A stretch of 12,182 nt of DNA, from contig CADWAF010000472.1 in assembly GCA_902984215.1 (NCBI GenBank), positions 1 through 12,182 on the forward strand. Reading direction: 5' to 3'. Each line of letters begins with the position of its first letter. Position 1 is the stretch's first letter. Below are positions 1 through 8,185 of the stretch, in pieces. The notes below the pieces were generated by a model that was given only the letters and a program-made list of their open reading frames with translations, was not told the origin of the DNA and made no database searches. A program made the position numbers and the translations under genes. The stretch comes from Willaertia magna (lineage: Eukaryota > Heterolobosea > Eutetramitea > Acrasida > Naegleriidae).

Positions 1-899
<899 letters not shown>

Positions 900-1034
900 A
901 TTAGTAAAATAATAAAGAATGTACATTGATAAAAATCCTTTAAACAATCTATTCTTCTATTAATTTAATCTTCTCCATGTATTTGTCTTCTTACCAGTAA
1001 TGTTTACTACCAAAATTAATTTATTTGCGTAGAT

Positions 1035-2677
1035 TTACAAGTACTTCATAGAACTCTTATCAAAACCAACTGTTGGGAAACTCTTACTAAATTCTTCTAC
1101 TCTATTTCTTAATTCAGTAATACCTGTACTATCTGGATTTTGGTCAAGGTAATCCTTGAATTCCTTAATCTTCTTTAAGCCTTCCTTATTCAATTTATCT
1201 TTTGTTTGTACAGCAATAGTAATACCTTCATGTAATAATTGAGCAACCTTAACAAAATCATTTTCAACAAAACCTCTAGTTGTTAAAGCAGGAGTACCTA
1301 AACGAATACCACCTGGAACTAAGGCAGATTTATCACCTGGAACTGTATTCTTATTCAAAGCAATACTTGCACGTTCTAAAACAGCTTCAACTCTAGCACC
1401 ATCAACTCCTTTATTCTTTAAATCAACTAAGAGTAAATGGTTATCAGTTCCATCACTAACAATTTTATATCCTAACTTTTTAATTTCTTCAGCAAGAACC
1501 TTACAGTTCTTTAAAACTTGTTCTTGATATTCTCTAAATTCTTTTGTATTAGCTAATTTTAATGCTGTAGCTAATGCAGAGATTGTATGATTATGTGGAC
1601 CACCTTGATGACCTGGGAAAACAGCTGCATTAATCTTTTCTTCAATTCCTTCAATACTTTTTCTATAAAAGATCATTGCACCTCTAGGTCCTCTTAAACT
1701 TTTATGTGTAGTGGTTGTGACAATATGTGAATGAGTAAATGGTGAAGGGATAACACCAGCTGCAACTAAACCACTAATATGAGCCATATCAGAAACTAAA
1801 TAAGCATTATGTTGGTCACAAACTTTTCTAAAACGTTCATAATCAATTAAACGTGAATATGCACTTGCTCCTGCAACTACAAGTTTAGGTCTATAATAAT
1901 TTGCTAATTCTTCCATCTTATCATAATCAATTAATCCTGTTTGTTCATTCAATCTATAACCTAATGTTTCAAAATAAATACTAACTGCTGAAATCTTTTT
2001 AGTTGGTGTTTGATATCCATGTGAAAGACTATCAATTTAAAATAATTAAATTAAATTAAAATAAATAATTAACAAAAATAAATACATACTGTCCACCATG
2101 AGGTAAATCTAAAGAAAGAATACGATCATGAGGTTGTAATAAAGCAGTATAAACATAAAAGTTTGCTGGACTACCACTTAAACTTTGTACATTAACACCC
2201 CATTCATTTGGATCTAATTTAAATGCTTCTAATGCTCTTTTTTGACATAATGATTCTGCCATATCAATATATTCATTTCCTCCATAATAACGTTTACCTG
2301 GATAACCTTCACTATATTTATTTTGCATGACGGAACCTAATGCATCTAAAACTGCATGAGAAGTAAAGTTCTGTTAAAAAATTTTTATTTTGTTTTATTT
2401 ATTTTAATTAATGGAATTAATAATTTTTAAAAAAACTTACTTCTGATGGGATTAATTGTAATCCTTTATATTGTCTATTCTTTTCATGTTCTATAATGTC
2501 ATATAATTCTGGATCAATTTCTTTTAATGGTGCATTTAATTGTTTGTTCCATGCGGCGGTATCGAAAGAAGAAGAAATTGCATTTGTGTGGAATGCTCTA
2601 ACAATTGTTGTTTTGTTGAAGAGAGTGGATGAAATTACTTTTTGATTTTTGGAGAGACTTGCAATTTGTTTTTTCAT
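1035..2677 (-). CDS. SHMT: Serine hydroxymethyltransferase, mitochondrial
   Basis: Three exons on the minus strand, 2677-2441, 2370-2090 and 2028-1035, join in frame to 503 residues. The enzyme is PLP-dependent and interconverts serine plus tetrahydrofolate with glycine plus methylene-tetrahydrofolate, feeding one-carbon metabolism. The Schiff-base lysine is K282 in [13 protein letters not shown]. Asp253 and His256 in SDMAHIS contact the cofactor, and HLSHGY is restored across the second splice junction. The first ~37 residues have Lys, Arg, Ser and Thr but no acidic residue, and include RAFHTNA, so they look like a mitochondrial presequence. That explains the N-terminal extension over cytosolic forms. 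The start is the first ATG after a long A-rich tract on the coding strand. AlkB-like lies upstream in tandem. The family call is certain and the location is inferred. Confidence 0.96.
2029..2089 (-). other. Intron 2 of SHMT (61 bp)
   Basis: On the minus strand it runs from GTATGT to ATAG. Its removal restores [13 protein letters not shown], the conserved SHMT substrate and cofactor region, with the His codon split across the junction. Confidence 0.92.
2371..2440 (-). other. Intron 1 of SHMT (70 bp, phase 0)
   Basis: On the minus strand it runs from GTAAGT to ACAG. Its removal joins LIPSE to [13 protein letters not shown], as expected for SHMT. Confidence 0.92.
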
Positions 2678-2879
2678 TTTTTTTTTTTCAAAAAGTTTTT
2701 TTTTTTTTTGAAATATTGCGCTGGCACATTGATTTTTGTAAACTCCGTTTCTGTTGTAAAAACGTATAGACTATAAAAATATTGTAACGTGTAAATAAAG
2801 TAAATATATTTTTAACAAATTATGCAATAACTTTATAAATTTATAAAGTAATAACGTTAAAATTCATTGTGTTTTTGAC

Positions 2880-3620
2880 CTATACGTTTTTATTTTGAGC
2901 TATTGATCTCATTGTAATGGAAACTCTTCTGTATTCATCCAAATTATTATTATCACCAATTACTTGTTTGATATCAAATCCATGCTTTGAATAATCTTGT
3001 AAACTTATAATTTCATGTTTCCAACGATATCTAGCCATACCCGATAAAATCAATAAAGATCTTGGTTGTAAAATTAAACCAGATCTTCTACCAGTTGTTT
3101 TTAAATCCCTTATAGGTATTGTAATATCAATTTCTTTTTGTTTATCTTCTGAAGTGTTGTTATTATTATTATTATTATCCACTACCTTCCCATCTTCTGA
3201 CAATTCATATAAAATCATTACACAAGGTTGTGACAAGGATAATATTGAAACAATAGATCCAAAATATAATGAATCTACATGTTTCTTAATATATTGATCC
3301 TTTCCACTATATTCATTCATAATTATCTGTTCAATCTTTTCACTTTTATGGAATGGTTGAATTCTTTCCAGTAAATCATTTAAATATTCTGGAATATCTC
3401 GTTCCATCTTATTTAACTCTCCATTGAAATAATTGAATTTATAACCAAATTGTTGTGTCTTACGGGAAGCAACATCTGTTGTCCAAGGTGTAGATAATGA
3501 TGAATCAATAGGTTTGTCCATATCTTGTAATAGTTTTGCTTCTTCTTCTTGTGTAATAAATTCTTCTTTTAAACAAATTCCTGGTATTTCACTCACCGAT
3601 ATTTTGGTAACGTTGGACAT
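2880..3620 (-). CDS. AlkB-like 2-oxoglutarate/Fe(II) dioxygenase
   Basis: This single exon encodes 246 residues. The double-stranded beta-helix core is recognisable. The AlkB-type NEY (102-104) precedes HVD (H114 and D116, iron ligands); H202 in ARYRWKHEI is the second histidine ligand. RRVSITMR (231-238) matches the AlkB RxNxTxR-like motif that binds 2-oxoglutarate through its first Arg (R232 or R231) and substrate through R238. All catalytic residues are therefore present. Family members remove alkyl groups from DNA, RNA or protein by oxidation, or hydroxylate tRNA bases. The sequence around the second histidine recalls ALKBH4/ALKBH8-type proteins, but I cannot assign a subfamily or substrate. 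No RNA-binding or methyltransferase domain is attached, so it is not a full ALKBH8. A run of seven Asn (149-155) lies in a loop between strands. No targeting signal is evident. Confidence 0.85.
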   Translation of the reverse strand: MSNVTKISVSEIPGICLKEEFITQEEEAKLLQDMDKPIDSSLSTPWTTDVASRKTQQFGYKFNYFNGELNKMERDIPEYLNDLLERIQPFHKSEKIEQIIMNEYSGKDQYIKKHVDSLYFGSIVSILSLSQPCVMILYELSEDGKVVDNNNNNNNTSEDKQKEIDITIPIRDLKTTGRRSGLILQPRSLLILSGMARYRWKHEIISLQDYSKHGFDIKQVIGDNNNLDEYRRVSITMRSIAQNKNV

Positions 3621-4266
3621 TTCTTTTGTTGTTGTTAGTTAGTTTATGGAGGCATGTTGTTTTGTGAAATTTAATTGTGCAAAATCAAGATTGCAATTAA
3701 CCGACCAAATAAATCGAAAATTAAGACATCTTATTAAAAATTGTTACTTTTGAAAGTTTTATATCTGTTTTAAATAAAAAAAAATTGTAAAAAAATTTGT
3801 ACATTTTGAAAATATATTTTTTAAAAAGTAATCGAATATAAATAAATATTATTTATTAGTAAATAAATTAATAATTGTTTAAATGTTAAAAAATATTATT
3901 TTTTATTTTTTATATTTAATTTTAAAAACTATATCTAGATATTAAAAAAAATTAATAAATAAAAAATAATAAACTAAAAATAGTTTTTATAAAAATTTTT
4001 TAATATTTTTTTATAATTTTAATTTTATTTAATCTTATATTTACTCTAAAAATTAAATCAAACATCTTAAAATTTTAAAATAATTTATTACTAATTTATT
4101 GTTGTTATTAAATTATAATTTTAAAATATAAATTAAATTTAATAATAAAACAGTTCTTGGTGATATTAAAAAATATTTATAAATTAAAAATAATATTTAA
4201 ATTTAAATGTAAAAAACTAAAAAAACTGTATATGGATGTAGTCGGAAATAATATGGGTAAAGAAAA
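3621..4266. other. AT-rich intergenic stretch
   Basis: From about 3760 the sequence is almost entirely A and T, with short homopolymers and small chance inverted repeats such as AAAACTAT/ATAGTTTT near 3924 and 3978. I see no open frame, RNA gene or clear motif. The first ~100 bp after 3620 should contain the AlkB-like promoter. The segment separates the AlkB-like gene from the 3' end of the 5S gene. Confidence 0.6.
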
Positions 4267-4267
4267 A
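4263..4267 (-). terminator. Pol III T-run terminator of the 5S gene
   Basis: Five consecutive T on the minus strand begin at the last base of helix I, with more T-rich sequence following. This is the usual RNA polymerase III stop signal. Confidence 0.7.
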
Positions 4268-4384
4268 TCTACAGCACTACAGGTTCCCGAGAAGTCTCCC
4301 ATCTCAGTACTAATGTAGCCCTACTGTGCTTAACTTCTCAAATCGGACGGGATGAGGTGCTTTCACAGTGGTATGGCCGTAGAT
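4267..4384 (-). rRNA. 5S ribosomal RNA
   Basis: The minus strand reads ATCTACGGCCATACCACTGT at the 5' end and closes with GTGCTGTAGAT at the 3' end. The two ends pair to form helix I over nine base pairs. Helix II also pairs (ACTGTG with CACAGT). The conserved GTTAAGC (box A region) and GATGGGAGAC (box C region) of the internal RNA polymerase III promoter are intact. Length is about 118 nt. A run of T follows the 3' end on the transcribed strand (A at 4263-4267 on +), a normal Pol III terminator. It is a single copy in this window, not in a tandem array and not linked to the large rRNA genes. It looks functional, although ends could differ by one or two bases. Confidence 0.93.
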
Positions 4385-4471
4385 ACTAGTTATTAATTGA
4401 TGCTCAAGTCATTGCACATTGTGCCTAACACTGCTTTTTGGGATGATTTTGTGGGTTTGTATAAAAAACTA

Positions 4472-4496
4472 AGAGAAAACAAAAATAAACAATCCT
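4472..4496 (+). repeat. Left arm of 25 bp terminal inverted repeat
   Basis: It starts AGAGAAAACAAAAATAAACA and ends ATCCT. It is identical to the reverse complement of 5514-5538. Although AT-rich, a 25 bp exact match about 1 kb away is not expected by chance. Confidence 0.85.
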
Positions 4497-4510
4497 AGTT
4501 TAAATTTCCG

Positions 4511-4526
4511 GGTTTACATGTAAACC
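4511..4526. repeat. 16 bp perfect palindrome
   Basis: GGTTTACATGTAAACC is a perfect palindrome just inside the left inverted repeat. It could be a binding site for a dimeric protein, such as the one encoded in the element, or a cruciform. A TATAAATA follows at 4527-4534, about 105 bp before the ATG of the decayed gene. Confidence 0.5.
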
Positions 4527-4569
4527 TATAAATACGCACTAAATTTTATAAAATTTTCGATTTGTACAG

Positions 4570-4623
4570 TAGCGTAACGGTTTTCGAGTGTACTTTAAAA
4601 CGTAACAGTCTTGTGTTCGAATC
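4570..4623 (+). promoter_or_regulatory. tRNA-like A box and B box (Pol III type 2 promoter or SINE head)
   Basis: TAGCGTAACGG at 4570-4580 fits the A-box consensus TRGYNNARNNG, and GTTCGAATC at 4615-4623 fits the B-box consensus GWTCRANNC. Their 45 bp spacing is that of a tRNA gene. The rest does not fold as a tRNA: neither acceptor, D nor T stems pair well. It may be the head of a tRNA-derived SINE, a decayed tRNA, or an unusual Pol III promoter inside the element. Function is not shown. Confidence 0.4.
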
Positions 4624-4639
4624 TTGTAATCAAAATAAA

Positions 4640-5391
4640 ATGATTGCATCAACCAAACCTGAACCAAAGTACAACACTTTTGTTTGTTGTGGGAGTAAAT
4701 GTAATTCTAGACAAGCAAAGTGTAGACATTTAAAAAAGTGTACACATTTTACAAAACTAAGACAATTTATTGAATCAACTTATCCACAAATTTCATTAAC
4801 CGAACTAATAAAAACGCTTGTAACAAAGAGAAGCTCTATTGAACGTACTTATGATCCACTAGAGGCTGCATATTTGAAGATGAATCGATCAATTGCAAAA
4901 TTAATCCAATAACTTCCAATCATCTCTTTAATTAAAAGACCAATTATTGTCAGAATTTATGAAACTGTAAGACCAAAAGATGCCGTGGCCATATTGAACT
5001 TGAATGAATCAACTATTAGAAAGGCAAAGAAGGAAAGTGATGATGGTATATTAATCATCTAAGACGTTGCTTATTAACAAATTCAAGAGAAACTAAATCC
5101 TAACTACTGTCTATTCTGTGAAAAAGAAGGACACAATCACAGAGTTTGCAAATTATTAGAAGAAGAATACACTAAAGAAGATTTCGATCCATCAAAATAC
5201 AACTTTTTATCTTATGAAGATGCTACCTTCAGAGTGAAAGTGAGTCAGAAATCTATTCAGAGAGTGAACAAGAGAGTGAAAGTGAGTTAAAAAGTGAGTC
5301 AAAAAGTGATTTAAATAACCAACAACTTACCGTTGGAAAAAGAACTGGTCGTAGTAACAGATTACATAGTATTATCAATAGTTTGAAGTAA
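4640..5391 (+). pseudogene. Broken gene for zinc-finger/HTH/CCHC-knuckle protein of the element
   Basis: One coherent reading frame of about 250 codons runs from ATG at 4640, interrupted by TAA at 4910-4912, 5060-5062 and 5075-5077 and by a one-base loss near 5222-5230, after which the other frame continues to TAA at 5389-5391. Visible parts, in order: a Cys/His cluster at 4685-4750 (C-C-x3-C-x6-C-x-H-x3-C-x-H); a segment at about 4975-5040 (KDAVAILNLNESTIRKAKKE) that looks like a helix-turn-helix; a CCHC zinc knuckle at 5108-5149 (C-x2-C-x4-H-x4-C); a Ser/Glu repeat tract at about 5230-5310; and a basic tail. This recalls nucleic-acid-binding proteins of transposons or Gag-like proteins, but I do not recognise the family. 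No catalytic domain is visible. The inverted repeats enclose it, so it is most likely element cargo. Confidence 0.65.
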
Positions 5392-5464
5392 ACGTATTTT
5401 TTTTAAAAACTTCAGAAAATTTCCGTTCCTTTTCTGGTGTTTTTGTATACGAAAAGACATTTTC

Positions 5465-5497
5465 AATAGAAAATGAAGCTACGCCTCATTTTCTATT
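5465..5497. repeat. 12 bp perfect hairpin near the right end of the element
   Basis: AATAGAAAATGA (5465-5476) pairs perfectly with TCATTTTCTATT (5486-5497) around a 9-base loop. It lies between the decayed gene and the right inverted repeat. It may act as a subterminal recognition site or an RNA 3' hairpin; the role is inference. Confidence 0.6.
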
Positions 5498-5513
5498 AAT
5501 TAAACTAAAAAAC

Positions 5514-5538
5514 AGGATTGTTTATTTTTGTTTTCTCT
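5514..5538 (-). repeat. Right arm of 25 bp terminal inverted repeat
   Basis: It starts AGGATTGTTTATTTTTGTTT and ends TCTCT. It is the exact reverse complement of 4472-4496, placed 123 bp after the last codon of the decayed gene. Confidence 0.85.
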
Positions 5539-5550
5539 AAGTGTAGTTTA

Positions 5551-5600
5551 TTTTTAATGCTAGTGATTATAAAAATTTTTAATGCTAGTGACTACAACTG
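5551..5600. repeat. 25 bp tandem duplication outside the right inverted repeat
   Basis: The 16 bases TTTTTAATGCTAGTGA occur at 5551-5566 and 5576-5591, exactly 25 bp apart, and the nine following bases are partly alike. It lies in the promoter region of the bL33 gene, 52 bp before its ATG. Confidence 0.7.
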
Positions 5601-5651
5601 TGAAAAGCATTTTGATTAAATTGTATTTTAAACAAAATTAACAAGTAAAAA

Positions 5652-5828
5652 ATGGCAAAAAAGAAGGCAAAGACCATCCTCGTTAAATTAGCATCTAGTG
5701 CAAAATCCGGATTTTTCTACACAACAAGTAAAAATACTCAAAATATTCAAAGAAAATTGTCTTTTAGAAAATATGACCCTGTAGTTCAACGACATGTTTT
5801 ATTCAACGAAGCAAAAATTAAAAAGTAA
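5652..5828 (+). CDS. MRPL33: Mitochondrial large-subunit ribosomal protein bL33
   Basis: This small gene of 58 residues starts MAKKKAKTILVKLASSAKSG and continues with GFFYTTSKN, KLSFRKYDP and a basic C terminus. These match the bacterial-type L33 pattern (KlvSsagTGffYtt.Kn, then rKyDP..rkHV.f.E.KiKk). The length is normal for the family. bL33 sits near the E site of the large subunit. The eukaryotic nuclear form serves the mitochondrial (or another bacterial-derived) ribosome; no plastid is suggested. There is no cleavable presequence beyond the Lys-rich start, as in other MRPL33 proteins. It uses a single exon and the ATG is preceded by an A-rich leader. It converges with the unknown gene at 6129-6815. 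Confidence 0.9.
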   Translation: MAKKKAKTILVKLASSAKSGFFYTTSKNTQNIQRKLSFRKYDPVVQRHVLFNEAKIKK

Positions 5829-6128
5829 AAACAACAAACTTTCCCAATAATTCATTAAATATTTAGTAACCACTTTATCCTTTCTATATATTTTAAACTC
5901 ATCTAAGTTAATACTTTACATCATCATCTATAGCCTTCTTTTTCTTTTACATGCTCTATTATTAAATGGATAATTCTTCTGAAATGTAAAAAAATAAAAT
6001 CATCTTTTTTTATTTCTTTGTTTTAAATATATTTACTGTACAAGTTTAGCTCATTGATGGTATTTCAATAATTTTAATGCCGGATTCTGAGTTAACTTCT
6101 TTTAAAGAAGATGCTTCTTTAGGTTTTT
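5829..6128. other. Convergent intergenic region
   Basis: The 300 bp between the convergent bL33 gene and the 6129-6815 gene hold only T-rich sequence suited to the 3' UTRs of both. I see no RNA gene, repeat or long open frame. Confidence 0.5.
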
Positions 6129-6815
6129 TTAAACAATTCTTGGTAGGTGAAGCGTTATTACAGAAGTATTGCTATCGTTATTGTTTTTAGTTTTTTGAAG
6201 TATCTCCGAAGAACAATTTGTTTCTATTGAACCTTTCTTCTTTAATATTGGAGGCATTTGGTAACTGTTATTGCTATTGTTAGTAGAGCCTATTAGAAAT
6301 GCACTTGTTCTTTTGGGTACTTTATCATCTTGTTTTAAAAGAGGTTTAGGGAAGTGGGTAGATGTTCTGGGGCTAGTCCACTCCGTTACGAAGAAGCTTT
6401 CCCTTTGAAGCAAATGGTATGACTCTAGTACATTAAGGTTTTGATTTACAAATTGTGGGGGTGAAGTGAAAGGCTTTTTATCTAGGCTTGGTTCTTCTTT
6501 AAAGTTACTATTTACATCATCATATAGATTATTAGATATCCAATCTTGGAATATCTTGTTTCTTATTATTGATTTCTCTTGCATTGTTTTTCCAATCTCT
6601 TTTTCTTGTTCTAATTTTCGTTTCCTCTTTTCTCTTCTATTTTCCCTTTGAGATTTCTCCAAAACATCTAACGGTTTAGGTTCTAAATTATGTTGTTTTA
6701 TAAAATCATCTATTCTTACAGGTATTTGTCTAGATAACGCTTTAAGCCTTGCCTTATCTTCCTTTGTTAATTGTTCATAAGGATGAGCTCTTCTCCTCAA
6801 TTCCTCCATTGCCAT
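6129..6815 (-). CDS. Unrecognised basic, coiled-coil-prone protein
   Basis: The frame encodes 228 residues that I do not recognise. The N-terminal third (1-100) is highly charged. Residues 15-45 (KEDKARLKALSRQIPVRIDD) look helical, and 56-75 are a basic stretch (RENRREKRKRKLEQ) that could be a nuclear localisation signal or the start of a coiled coil. The last 120 residues are low-complexity, rich in Ser, Asn, Pro and Lys, and probably disordered. No signal peptide or membrane segment is present. M1 or M3 could be the start, since both are in frame. A TTTTAG just upstream on the minus strand could be a 3' splice site of a 5' UTR intron, but no coding exon is evident. Coding is supported by length and by codon use like that of neighbouring genes. 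A conserved function is not supported. Confidence 0.65.
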   Translation of the reverse strand: MAMEELRRRAHPYEQLTKEDKARLKALSRQIPVRIDDFIKQHNLEPKPLDVLEKSQRENRREKRKRKLEQEKEIGKTMQEKSIIRNKIFQDWISNNLYDDVNSNFKEEPSLDKKPFTSPPQFVNQNLNVLESYHLLQRESFFVTEWTSPRTSTHFPKPLLKQDDKVPKRTSAFLIGSTNNSNNSYQMPPILKKKGSIETNCSSEILQKTKNNNDSNTSVITLHLPRIV

Positions 6816-6889
6816 CTCACTTAACTAAAATTTAAAATACAGTTATTCTTTTCTTTTTATTATTATTTATAACTTTGTTCATGCACAAT

Positions 6890-6981
6890 ACAGTATTTAT
6901 TAGATTTATGGGATTCGTACGATTGTTCCTCAACTGATGTTTAACCAACTTTATGTCCAGTAGCTGACAGTATTTATTAGA
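6890..6981. repeat. 15 bp direct repeat around the RCC1-like stop codon
   Basis: ACAGTATTTATTAGA occurs at 6890-6904 and 6967-6981, 77 bp apart. The second copy contains the stop codon of the RCC1-like gene. The 62 bp between the copies may be a small insertion flanked by a target duplication, or the pair may be a local slippage duplication. Confidence 0.6.
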
Positions 6982-8185
6982 AAAGGTGAACGGAAATATC
7001 AAAAAGTTGATGTACTTTGTTTAATTGATAGTTTGTAATTATTTCTTCATTGTTATTACTATCTTCTTCACCATTGATTTTATAATGACTTGTAAAAATT
7101 AATAATTGATAGGAAAGTAACGGAATTAAATATTTATCAGTAGTTTTAAAGTTATTTAATTTGGTAAATTGTTTAATTTCTTTACAATCATTGTATAACA
7201 ATCCAAATCGATTAAAATAATTATCCCCACAAAAATAGATATTATTATAATTTGTAATAAATATACTATTAGGAAGCTCTTGGGTGAATAAATAATTAAT
7301 CTTCTCTAATTTATCAAAAAAATTAATATTAATTTTTGTAAAAACATTATATCGCTCTTTTAATCCAATTTGAGAACTTCCATTATCACCAGTCCCATAC
7401 AATTCATTAAATTCATTTAAAATAAGAGTACTTTCCCTACTACATGCTATTTTAATTACTTTAAAATTTAATTTAATTTTTGTAAATTCATATCTATAAA
7501 TATAATCACCTGTACCTAACTCACCATATTCATTACAACCAGTTCCATAAATAAATCCACTTTTGTCTAATAAAAAAGAATGGCAAAAACCTAATTGTAT
7601 ATCCTTAATTTGTAAATTTAAATTTTCTATTTTTGTTAAATTATTAATCTTATTTCTTTTATCTAGATCTTTAATACCTAATTGACCTTGAAAATTACTG
7701 CCTAGCACAAATAAGATATTCTTTTTTGTAACAACAAATAAAACCCTATTACATCTAATAAATTTAACAATGTCATCACTATCAATGTTTAAATCAAAAA
7801 TTTTTGTGAATTCCTTGAAATTAAATCTTTCATTTAAATACCCTTGAAAAAATAATTCATTAAATTCATTTACAATTAATGCAAAACTAGTAGAGCTTTG
7901 AAATACTTTAATTTCACCTCTTATTAAATTAGAGATATTTGTTATGGTAAATGTTCCATCTTTTTCTAATTTTATCATTTCATTCTTTTCGGTAATCAAT
8001 AAAGTGGAATGATCGAACTTTTTAATGAACCTAATTTTATTAAAATTTAATTTATCAATAGATATAACATTTAGGTAGTTATTGTCATCATTTCCTTTAA
8101 ACAATACTTTCCTATTATTATCCATACCTGCAACACCACTCAAGCCTCCTTCTTGTTTGTTTTTGTGAAATGCTTCTTCTGTCAT
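6977..8185 (-). CDS. RCC1-like repeat (beta-propeller) protein
   Basis: This single exon encodes 402 residues. RCC1-type blade cores recur: LFVLGSNFQGQLGI (158-171), IYGTGCNEYGELGTGD (212-227), LYGTGDNGSSQIGL (262-275) and IYFCGDNYFNRFGL (316-329), with a degenerate one at about 111-117. About 50 residues separate them, as in RCC1 repeats. These glycine and W/Y-patterned blades form a propeller. RCC1 itself is the Ran GEF, but repeat proteins of this divergent sort serve many roles, so GEF activity should not be assumed. Lineage-expanded families of such proteins occur in Naegleria, and the FTKI phrases are typical of them as I recall. The protein is Asn, Ile and Lys-rich, in keeping with AT bias. 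No signal peptide is present. It diverges from Ku70 across 66 bp. Confidence 0.8.
   Translation of the reverse strand: MTEEAFHKNKQEGGLSGVAGMDNNRKVLFKGNDDNNYLNVISIDKLNFNKIRFIKKFDHSTLLITEKNEMIKLEKDGTFTITNISNLIRGEIKVFQSSTSFALIVNEFNELFFQGYLNERFNFKEFTKIFDLNIDSDDIVKFIRCNRVLFVVTKKNILFVLGSNFQGQLGIKDLDKRNKINNLTKIENLNLQIKDIQLGFCHSFLLDKSGFIYGTGCNEYGELGTGDYIYRYEFTKIKLNFKVIKIACSRESTLILNEFNELYGTGDNGSSQIGLKERYNVFTKININFFDKLEKINYLFTQELPNSIFITNYNNIYFCGDNYFNRFGLLYNDCKEIKQFTKLNNFKTTDKYLIPLLSYQLLIFTSHYKINGEEDSNNNEEIITNYQLNKVHQLFDISVHLF

Larger units (their letters stand above)
4469..5541. mobile_element. Inverted-repeat-bounded degenerate mobile element
   Basis: A 25 bp sequence at 4472-4496 is repeated exactly in reverse complement at 5514-5538; with one mismatch the match extends outwards to CTAAG/CTTAG. 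Inward, AGTTTAA is shared after a short offset. The arms enclose a decayed gene (4640-5391), a 16 bp palindrome (4511-4526), tRNA-like A and B boxes and a 12 bp hairpin. Terminal inverted repeats around a broken DNA-binding protein gene suggest a dead or non-autonomous DNA transposon. I cannot see a clear target-site duplication, a catalytic DDE/D domain or a named superfamily, and the true ends could lie further out (GTAG..ACTAG-like sequence recurs in inverted form near 4380-4391 and 5583-5595). If so, the left end would abut the 5S gene. Confidence 0.6.

Noticed and set aside
2678..2710. Long T tracts upstream of SHMT as a terminator
   Set aside because: They lie in the leader of a minus-strand gene, where they are an A-rich 5' UTR like those before other genes here.
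4562..4639. In-frame upstream extension of the decayed gene
   Set aside because: It has no ATG before 4640 and overlaps the tRNA-like A and B boxes, so it is more likely leader sequence.
4563..4640. A functional tRNA, possibly with a UUA (stop-reading) anticodon in CTTTAAA
   Set aside because: Acceptor, D, anticodon and T stems do not pair, so no usable cloverleaf forms, despite good A and B boxes.
4640..5391. Reassignment of TAA to Gln in this genome
   Set aside because: SHMT, Ku70, bL33 and the glycosyltransferase-like genes all end in TAA at the expected family lengths, so TAA is a stop here.
6466..6651. Open frame of 61 codons on + within the 6129-6815 gene
   Set aside because: It lies antisense inside a longer frame and its Phe/Ser/Leu composition is what charged coding sequence gives in reverse.
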